Shown here in pieces: positions 57,776 through 64,000 of a stretch of 64,000 nucleotides of DNA (its first letter is position 1; each line of letters starts with the position of its first letter). The stretch is from Flavobacterium ardleyense (lineage in GTDB: Bacteria > Bacteroidota > Bacteroidia > Flavobacteriales > Flavobacteriaceae), in the NCBI RefSeq assembly GCF_033547075.1, contig NZ_CP137891.1, positions 1,674,001-1,738,000 of the forward strand, written 5' to 3'. The position numbers were made by a program, and so were the translations under genes. The notes below the pieces were generated by a model. It saw nothing but the letters and a program-made list of their open reading frames with translations, was not told where the DNA came from and made no database searches.

Positions 57776-59569
57776 TTATAATGAATAGTAATAATTTTTA
57801 ATCTTTTTTGCCATTAACTTTCTTCGTTCTAATAAGAAAGTCTCATAATTATCATGAGTGTTTTCTAATATCGAAAGAGGTATTTCATTCGCTTTTAAAT
57901 TCTCTAACAACGCACTTTCACTATCGATGGTAGTAATATCAAAAACACCATCTTTAATTTGAATTTTTACTTTATTGAAGTAGTCACTAGGTGAAAGCAT
58001 TCCAATTTTTATATTGGTAGATTGCTCGGTATAAGTATAGTTTGCTACTTGATTGTATAACTTTTGGTCATAGCCATTGTTAACTAAATACCTCTTTGGA
58101 AAAATATGATGAATGTCACCACGTTGCTCAATCAAGGAACTTACACGCATACTTTTAGACAAAAATGCTTTAGTGCCATCATTGCATTGTGCTGCTAAAT
58201 AAATATTATAAGCATTGTTATTTACACTTGAAGTCTCTAAAGCACTCACCAAACCAAATTCCCAAAAACCAGCTGATAAATGGGTTTGTTCCATGTGATT
58301 GATGTATTCGCGAACTCCTTTTTCATTAATTTGTTTGATGTCTTCATCAATCATGGAATCGGCGGAACCGGAATAACGTCCAATTAATAACGACATCACC
58401 AACCAGCGTTTTACATAGTGTTGCACTTCGGCATCAGGCATTTTATTGTCATTTCGTAGTTTTAAATACAACGCATAAGAAAAGTTAACGCTGTTTTTTG
58501 ACGAGATGAGTTTATCACTAATCAATCCTGTCGATTTAACCAACATTAGAAATCGTTGGTAATTGGTTTGATTGGCAAAGTCTTTCAAACTATCCGATAG
58601 CTTTTGATAACTTGCTTCAGCAATTTCATTCTCATACGTTCTGGCTTCAAAATTCCTACCCGATAACAAGGCCACCAAATCGCTAAATTTACCACGACTA
58701 AATTTATACGTAAACGCTACTCTTAAAAAATCAATATAGGTTGGCACATATAAAGCATCGTCACCTTTTGACATCCATTTAATGGTGTTATAATACTCAT
58801 GATTTTGAAAATCTTTATCGTTATCAATAATGTGTTTATTGAAATCTTTATCCACTACCAAGCGGCAGAAATAATCAATCATTTTACGCATTTTATTACC
58901 GTCATGCTTTTCATCAGAGGCAATTTTTGACATTACAAAATCGGCATTACTCAGCACCACACCTTTTTGATTAATCCGAATAAATATTTCTGTAACCGTA
59001 TCAATATCTAATGAATGGTCTAATTCAATAATACCAACTTGTTTGTTCTTAATTCTTTTGAGGTTTTCTATGCGTTCCTCTATCAAATCTTCATCAGCAT
59101 CAGGATTTGCTGCCATATATTCTCTTATGGCTTTTGTAATAGAAATCTCGTCATTAATAATCGGATTAATATTGTTAATCCATTCGGGACTATTTTGAAT
59201 GGCTTTATTTAATACTTCAAACTTTTCATTTAAAGGATTAAAAGAAATACGAATCGTTATCTCTTTATAGTTTTTATTCAATACACGTTGGCCAACAATG
59301 GCAGCTGTCAAAGCGGTAATGCGTTGTTGTCCATCTATCAACACTTTTTTACCTGCTGATAATTCTCCATTTTTTAATTTAACGTCAGGATTACGCCAAG
59401 TAATAATATACCCAACTGGAAAACCTTGATACAGCGAATCTATTAAATCCCTAACCCGTGCCGATTTCCAAACAAAAGGTCTTTGTATTTCAGGAATTGC
59501 AATATCACCAGATTTTATCCAACTTAATAAAGTTTCTACTGGTTGCTGGTGTACACTATATTTTGCCAT
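57776..59569 (-). CDS. DUF262 protein with C-terminal HNH-like motif (GmrSD-related)
   Basis: The 597-residue protein has the DUF262 ParB-like signatures IPEIQRPFVW (25-34) and VLIDGQQRITAL (77-88, the DGQQR motif). FIRINQKGVVLSNADFVMSKI follows. The C-terminus holds GDIHHIFPKRYL (about 484-495) and a NYTYTEQSTNIKIG segment, an HNH/DUF1524-like His-metal site. This layout matches GmrSD type IV restriction enzymes, which cut modified DNA using nucleotide hydrolysis. DUF262 proteins embedded in type I loci have been called restriction-linked ORFs. It is the third gene of the cassette, 22 bases after the membrane protein. Confidence 0.85.
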   Translation of the reverse strand: MAKYSVHQQPVETLLSWIKSGDIAIPEIQRPFVWKSARVRDLIDSLYQGFPVGYIITWRNPDVKLKNGELSAGKKVLIDGQQRITALTAAIVGQRVLNKNYKEITIRISFNPLNEKFEVLNKAIQNSPEWINNINPIINDEISITKAIREYMAANPDADEDLIEERIENLKRIKNKQVGIIELDHSLDIDTVTEIFIRINQKGVVLSNADFVMSKIASDEKHDGNKMRKMIDYFCRLVVDKDFNKHIIDNDKDFQNHEYYNTIKWMSKGDDALYVPTYIDFLRVAFTYKFSRGKFSDLVALLSGRNFEARTYENEIAEASYQKLSDSLKDFANQTNYQRFLMLVKSTGLISDKLISSKNSVNFSYALYLKLRNDNKMPDAEVQHYVKRWLVMSLLIGRYSGSADSMIDEDIKQINEKGVREYINHMEQTHLSAGFWEFGLVSALETSSVNNNAYNIYLAAQCNDGTKAFLSKSMRVSSLIEQRGDIHHIFPKRYLVNNGYDQKLYNQVANYTYTEQSTNIKIGMLSPSDYFNKVKIQIKDGVFDITTIDSESALLENLKANEIPLSILENTHDNYETFLLERRKLMAKKIKNYYYSL

Positions 59570-59591
59570 TTTGTTGTGTGTTTTTGATAGT

Positions 59592-60590
59592 TTAAGAGTT
59601 CAAATTAGTTATTTGTTCAATAAATTTTTCAAAAGATTTAATAACTAAGGTGAATTTCCCACTTTGATTGCTTTCGTCACTTTCTGATAAGTCTTTTAAA
59701 CTTTTTACAAGTGTTTTTTCGTTTATACTACGGCTAGTAGTTATATAGCTAGTGAACTTAAAACTTTCATTATCTATCAAATCTGCGAAGTCGATAAGTG
59801 TCTGCTTCATAATTTTACTGTTGGCTATAATTAAATTCTCATCACTTTGGCAATACTCTAAATGAGATTTAATATTTTCAAATAATTCTTTAAACAGCTC
59901 TTTAGATTGAGCTCTAGTTTTTGATAAAGACAAGGAACTAACATTAAACAATCTATGAATAGCAATTTGCAATGAAATCACTGACAACTTAGGTAATATA
60001 TCATCTGTTTTATTCTTTAAATTAGTTATTTCTTCAGTCTTGCTTAAGGCTTGGTTTGCATTAGAAATAGCTAATTGTAATTCTTCTTTATTTAAATCTT
60101 TTACTTTTGTTTCTATAGAAGATATGCTAGTTTGGACTTCAATTAATTTGGCATCTAGCACTTCTTGTTTTTTATTTAAATCATCATTGGAAAGAACATT
60201 TACTAAAATAGGTACAAAAACCCCTAACAGAGCTATAAAACCAATTCCCAAAGCCATATACAAGTTTAATCTATCAATATCTTTGTCAATAATTGCTTCA
60301 GCTTTATTTCTTTCTTGATAAATTTCAGAAGCTAGAGCATTTAAATTAGTATTGATTTTCTCAATATCTTTTGCTTTAAAAATATAATTTAAACTATCTT
60401 TTTCAACTTCTACCAATTGAATAAGGTTTGTTTTAGAATTTTCAAGTCTTGTTATTTGTTTTTTATTTTCTTCATTTAGAGAATTTATATTTTTATTTAG
60501 TAAATACCATTGAAGACTAAATAATCCAATTAGAGTAATCAAAAAAATCCATAAGAAATTCTTAATAACCCAGTGAGTTTCCTTTTTCAT
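59592..60590 (-). CDS. Two-helix membrane coiled-coil protein, unknown family
   Basis: The 332-residue protein has a helix at about 10-31, a coiled coil of about 75 residues (NINSLNEENKKQITRLENSK...) and a second helix at about 110-133. A second coiled coil follows (VLDAKLIEVQTSISSIETKVKDLNKEELQLAISNANQAL) and then a helical C-terminal domain. With two helices both ends lie on the same side, most likely the cytoplasm. It starts 5 bases after the ATPase gene, so the two are surely coupled. No family is recognised. It may be a membrane anchor or effector for the ATPase. Confidence 0.75.
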   Translation of the reverse strand: MKKETHWVIKNFLWIFLITLIGLFSLQWYLLNKNINSLNEENKKQITRLENSKTNLIQLVEVEKDSLNYIFKAKDIEKINTNLNALASEIYQERNKAEAIIDKDIDRLNLYMALGIGFIALLGVFVPILVNVLSNDDLNKKQEVLDAKLIEVQTSISSIETKVKDLNKEELQLAISNANQALSKTEEITNLKNKTDDILPKLSVISLQIAIHRLFNVSSLSLSKTRAQSKELFKELFENIKSHLEYCQSDENLIIANSKIMKQTLIDFADLIDNESFKFTSYITTSRSINEKTLVKSLKDLSESDESNQSGKFTLVIKSFEKFIEQITNLNS

Positions 60591-60595
60591 ATAGG

Positions 60596-63010
60596 TTAAT
60601 TATTTATAAGGTTCCAATATTTAAAACCTGTTTTAGTTATATCTTCCACTTTATCATTAGGCGGAAACATTCTAGTTTTTATAGTTTTTTCTAAATTAAT
60701 TTCTTTATGCTCGTTAGGTAAGTATTCTATACCTTCTATGGCATTTTTGTAAATAAAATTATCGTGAGTAAATAAAATTATTTGTAAAGGCATATCTGGG
60801 GTATGTGTGTAATATAAAACGACTAAATCTTGAATGAATTTTGAGAATGTATTTTTACTCACAAAATCACTACCAGAAAACAAGTCGTCAATTACTAAAG
60901 GTATATTTACTTTATATTTTTTCCTGGAAGCAAGGGCGATACTTAAACCCACCATTAAACTAAATAACTTGTAACGAAATGTATTGAAGTATTGGTCAGG
61001 TGTAGTTACCTTATCTGGATTAGACTTATCTATAATTTCAGCAACTATAATTTTAGAAAAGAATGTTTCTTCATCAATTTTATAAGGTATTTCTTTTAAA
61101 TCGATTTTTAATTTGAAATTAGGGTCGTCTTTGAAATAATCATTTAGAATATTTTCTATTGGCTCTTTGAACGCTTTAAAATTAGTTTCTACAATTGTAT
61201 TTACTTCAACTCTTAGTTTCGTATTAAAAATTTCAATTTCATCTTTAATTTGAGTAACAAAATCAACTATTTTAATAGCTTCAATTTCATCTTTCTCTAA
61301 TGCTTTATTACTCCCTGTTGCAGTTGTTATTTGTGCTTCTAGTTCCTCTATTTCTTTTTCTAGATTAGCAATTGTTTGCTCTATTGAAATTGAACTATCA
61401 TTGCTAGACAAGGCTTCTATTTCCTTTTGCAATACCTCTTCTCTTGTTTTAAATAAATCAGATATTTCCTTATTCATATTATCTAATAAATCTTGAAATA
61501 ATGATAAATTATTTTTTAATAAGCTAGCTAAATTGTTGAAATCATTATTGGTAGGTAATGTTTTTTCTGATAGTTCTTTTATGGATATAATCAATTCTTC
61601 ATTAGAAACTATCGGAGCTAAAACATCATACAATTGACCTTCTTTCTGCAATACTTGTTTTAAACTTAAAATTGAATTTATTTCTGATCTATCAGTTTCA
61701 ATAAAATTATATGTCTTTTTAAAGTTTTGAAAAACATCTGATAATTCATCTAAAATTTTCTTATAGCTTTCAGCAACTTCTTTATTGACCCTACTTAACT
61801 TATTGAGTTCTTTTAACCTGTTTTCAACATTTAATTTCAGTTCTTCTAGTGTCAAATTAGAACTTCTGCAATAAGGACAATCTTCAAAATCGTGCAATAA
61901 TTCATTACCTGCTTCTAAAAACTGACGTTCTATGGCTGCTTTTTTATTTGTTTCAATACTTGAGTATTCTTTAAAAATGGCGTTATATTGTTTTATACTT
62001 TCATTTACGTTTATATTGTATACCTGTGATGCGGGGCTTTTCAGTATAAGCTGATTTAATATCTTGTTTTGAGCGCTTTTATTTAGTGTGTTTTGAGGTT
62101 TATTTACATCTTTTAACTCTATCAATTGCTCTTTCTTACTATCAATAAGAACTTTGTTACTCGTTATAATCTTTTTATTACTATTTATATTAGCGGTAAT
62201 TTTATTTCTCGCAGCTGTTTCTTTACTTCTTCTATAGTTTGGAATTTGTTCTGCAATTTCTAAGCAATTTAAGTATTCACTTAAGCCTAAAGATTCAGCA
62301 ACAATATTATGAATAGTATTTTCTTCATTACCAAAGTAGGTAATTTGTCCATTCCTTATAACATCATATTCTGAAATAAAATGAGATTGTGGATTTAGTA
62401 AGTTTAAGACATTTTCGTTTTCTAAAATTACATTTTCTAAACTATAATCTCCATCTACAGTTTTTACCTTACATATAGGTTTAGCATTATTTTTTATATT
62501 ACTAAGATACTTATTGTAATTTTCTTCTTTTAAACTGTCTGGATTAAAAGTTCTTAATTTTTTCTCTCCTATTTCTTGAGCATAAATCATCTCTAGTCCT
62601 GCAAATACAGATGATTTACCTACACCATTATTTGCTAAGATTATCGCATTATTGATTTCTCCATCATCATCTAATAAACTAATTCCATATGGTAGTGGAT
62701 TATCTTCATCAACTTGAGGGATTCCTCTTAAATTAGAAATTTCAATTTCTTTTATTCTAAAGTCCTTACCTTTATATTCTTCTAAGTTTATTATTTGTGT
62801 ATCAGCTTTTAAGTCTGTTTTCAATTTTTCAAAATCAAAAGAATAATCTTCACCTAAAAATTGGAGTCTATTTAATAGACTCTCAAATAGTTTTTCTCTC
62901 GTAGAAAAATCTAAACTTGGATAATAATAAGCAATTAACTTCGTGACTAGATTACTTCCCCCAGTTTCTGCAATTTCAATTAATGTATTTCTAAAATCAG
63001 ATGTATTCAT
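60596..63010 (-). CDS. Rad50/SMC-like AAA ATPase
   Basis: The 804-residue protein has split ATPase halves around coiled coils. The N-terminal half has IEISNLRGIPQ and a Walker A form ANNGVGKSS (126-134). The coiled coil has a CPYC at 378-381, like a zinc hook. The C-terminal half has Walker B IPLVIDDLFSGSDF (703 onward) and the H-loop FTHD (747-750). Only about 55 residues follow, so no extra nuclease domain is fused. Unlike RloC no anticodon-nuclease part is present. It leads the four-gene cassette, 10 bases after the hsdR relic behind hsdS. Confidence 0.85.
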   Translation of the reverse strand: MNTSDFRNTLIEIAETGGSNLVTKLIAYYYPSLDFSTREKLFESLLNRLQFLGEDYSFDFEKLKTDLKADTQIINLEEYKGKDFRIKEIEISNLRGIPQVDEDNPLPYGISLLDDDGEINNAIILANNGVGKSSVFAGLEMIYAQEIGEKKLRTFNPDSLKEENYNKYLSNIKNNAKPICKVKTVDGDYSLENVILENENVLNLLNPQSHFISEYDVIRNGQITYFGNEENTIHNIVAESLGLSEYLNCLEIAEQIPNYRRSKETAARNKITANINSNKKIITSNKVLIDSKKEQLIELKDVNKPQNTLNKSAQNKILNQLILKSPASQVYNINVNESIKQYNAIFKEYSSIETNKKAAIERQFLEAGNELLHDFEDCPYCRSSNLTLEELKLNVENRLKELNKLSRVNKEVAESYKKILDELSDVFQNFKKTYNFIETDRSEINSILSLKQVLQKEGQLYDVLAPIVSNEELIISIKELSEKTLPTNNDFNNLASLLKNNLSLFQDLLDNMNKEISDLFKTREEVLQKEIEALSSNDSSISIEQTIANLEKEIEELEAQITTATGSNKALEKDEIEAIKIVDFVTQIKDEIEIFNTKLRVEVNTIVETNFKAFKEPIENILNDYFKDDPNFKLKIDLKEIPYKIDEETFFSKIIVAEIIDKSNPDKVTTPDQYFNTFRYKLFSLMVGLSIALASRKKYKVNIPLVIDDLFSGSDFVSKNTFSKFIQDLVVLYYTHTPDMPLQIILFTHDNFIYKNAIEGIEYLPNEHKEINLEKTIKTRMFPPNDKVEDITKTGFKYWNLINN

Positions 63011-63020
63011 AGTATAGATT

Positions 63021-63065
63021 TTAAACTTGTTCTTCTAATTGTGCTTCTGTAAATTTTTGCCTCAT
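63021..63065 (-). pseudogene. Relic of an hsdR 5' end overlapping the hsdS stop
   Basis: ATG at 63065 overlaps the hsdS TGA (ATGA), the usual coupling of hsdS and hsdR. It encodes MRQKFTEAQLEEQV and then TAA at 63021. KFTEAQLE is the conserved start of HsdR proteins; the intact hsdR at 55968 starts MKFTEAKLE. So this looks like the first 12 or so codons of a former hsdR cut by the cassette that follows. A chance leader peptide is the alternative. Confidence 0.65.
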
Positions 63066-64000
63066 ACGGCTTGGGCTTTAGCTTCTACCTTCGTCATTCT
63101 TGCCAATAATAACTCCTTCAAATCCTCAAGTTTCTGAATTTCTTTATTTTGAATTTCTTTATGATTAAGTAAATCATTGATGATTTTATCAAAATTCCCA
63201 AGAACACTTATTGCAGGCTTTAAAAGGGACATACTATTTAAATATTCAGTAGTCATGCTTGGAACAGCCGAGCCGACATTCAATGAATAAAAATCAATTG
63301 CGATTAAAAAATGGTAGACATAATATCTGTTAAAATTATTTTTTAGAATTGAATAGAACATGGTGTCAACAGACCAAAATGGTTTATTTAAATATATTAT
63401 ATTATTTAATGAGCCTTTCCTTGGTATTAAAATCGTTGGTTTATCATATAAAACTTTATTTACATAACTCATTATGCCTCCAGAACCATAAAGAGGAATA
63501 TCCCCAACTTCTAAATGCTTGTAATCTTTACCATACTTAACTTCAATTAGTTCGCTTAATCTTCCATATTCCCACCCCACAGGAATCTCCTTATCCAACT
63601 CCTCACAAAAAACCATCTCCCCACCATTACTCTTATACGGCTTGCCATTTTCATCAGGAAACTCAAAATCTACAAACCATTGTTTATAAATCGCTTGAGC
63701 GGTTTCTTCAAGTTTAGCAATCAATTGATTATTCAAGGCAATACGGTTATGTATCACGTTGTATTCATTTACTATTTCTCGTTGTTTTTCAATGGATGGA
63801 ATAGGTAATTCCATTTCGCAAAATGCTTTCCAAGCCAAACCACCTCGAACATCAGCATCCGTATAAAACCATGTATTTCTGTCAAACTTCTTTCTTGTGA
63901 ACCACATCATTAAATACTCTGGTAAAAGCAAAGTAGTATCAATTATTTCAAAGACATCATAAGCAGGTGAAACAATAAAATCTTCATCAGATTTTGACAT
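63062..64000 (-). CDS. hsdS: Type I restriction enzyme specificity subunit, 5' end beyond the window
   Basis: The visible 312 residues cover the end of the first target recognition domain and the central conserved helices (SIEKQREIVNEYNVI...LEETAQAIYKQWFVDFEF). The second recognition domain (WEYGRLSELIEVKYG...) and the C-terminal conserved region (LEDLKELLLARMTKVEAKA) follow. The frame is open to the right edge and the M at 64000 is internal, since a whole first domain is missing. HsdS selects the two-part DNA site. hsdM is expected upstream, outside the window. Confidence 0.92.
   Translation of the reverse strand: MSKSDEDFIVSPAYDVFEIIDTTLLLPEYLMMWFTRKKFDRNTWFYTDADVRGGLAWKAFCEMELPIPSIEKQREIVNEYNVIHNRIALNNQLIAKLEETAQAIYKQWFVDFEFPDENGKPYKSNGGEMVFCEELDKEIPVGWEYGRLSELIEVKYGKDYKHLEVGDIPLYGSGGIMSYVNKVLYDKPTILIPRKGSLNNIIYLNKPFWSVDTMFYSILKNNFNRYYVYHFLIAIDFYSLNVGSAVPSMTTEYLNSMSLLKPAISVLGNFDKIINDLLNHKEIQNKEIQKLEDLKELLLARMTKVEAKAQAV

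Noticed and set aside
60596..63010. Identity as RloC (anticodon nuclease with Rad50-like head), suggested by the restriction context and CPYC.
   Set aside because: Only about 55 residues follow the H-loop, with no room or motif for the anticodon-nuclease domain.

Overview
The window reads as chromosomal DNA of a Flavobacterium-like member of the Flavobacteriaceae (Bacteroidota). The signs are a fused CcoN/CcoO oxidase subunit, a one-haem CcoP, a type IX secretion (T9SS type B) sorting domain, DUF349, OstA-like and SecDF-fusion proteins, promoters of the TAnnTTTG (-7) type, low GC and A-rich ribosome binding sites. No rRNA, tRNA or CRISPR array was seen.

Layout. 1-4.7 kb: the 3' part of a cbb3 oxidase operon (ccoNO, ccoQ, ccoP, ccoG, ccoH, TauE/SafE-like), then hemN facing it with a long perfect palindrome over its promoter. 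6.2-24.3 kb: housekeeping genes (DUF349, aroE, TPR, class III aminotransferase, OstA-like, purA, fur, rsh, a TrmH-family methyltransferase, a TRIC-type channel, a T9SS-secreted protein, ybaB). An intact IS4-family element (8451-9900, 10-bp target duplication) has split an older palindromic repeat. 24.5-27.2 kb: a DUF4139 protein and small membrane proteins. 27.2-38.6 kb: a surface polysaccharide locus with dTDP-3-amino-sugar genes (FdtB-like, FdtA-like), a Wzx-like flippase, an O-acyltransferase and six glycosyltransferases on both strands. 38.6-51.5 kb: ftsE, a large TPR protein with a partner beta-barrel, a GreA/B-like protein, gyrB, mdh and secDF. 51.5-52.5 kb: a gene-free tract holding a 38-unit heptamer array, a (CTTG)9 microsatellite and a frameshifted RhuM relic. 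52.5-64 kb: a type I restriction locus read leftwards (hsdS - cassette - RAYT - hsdR - small secreted protein), with hsdM presumably beyond the right edge.

The most interesting region is the restriction locus. Between hsdS and hsdR lies a tight four-gene operon: a Rad50/SMC-like ATPase with a CxxC in its coiled coil, a two-helix membrane coiled-coil protein, a DUF262 protein with a C-terminal HNH-like motif, and a PD-(D/E)XK nuclease. The start of hsdR appears three times: as a 14-codon relic overlapping the hsdS stop, as a 7-codon relic right after the nuclease gene, and at the real hsdR. A 23-bp perfect direct repeat covering the hsdR start flanks the RAYT gene. The hsdR start therefore looks like a repeated landing site for accessory modules, and the four genes are a candidate anti-phage system.

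A second theme is intergenic short-period arrays (7, 8 and 24 bp) at several places. Each has a different word but keeps strict register.
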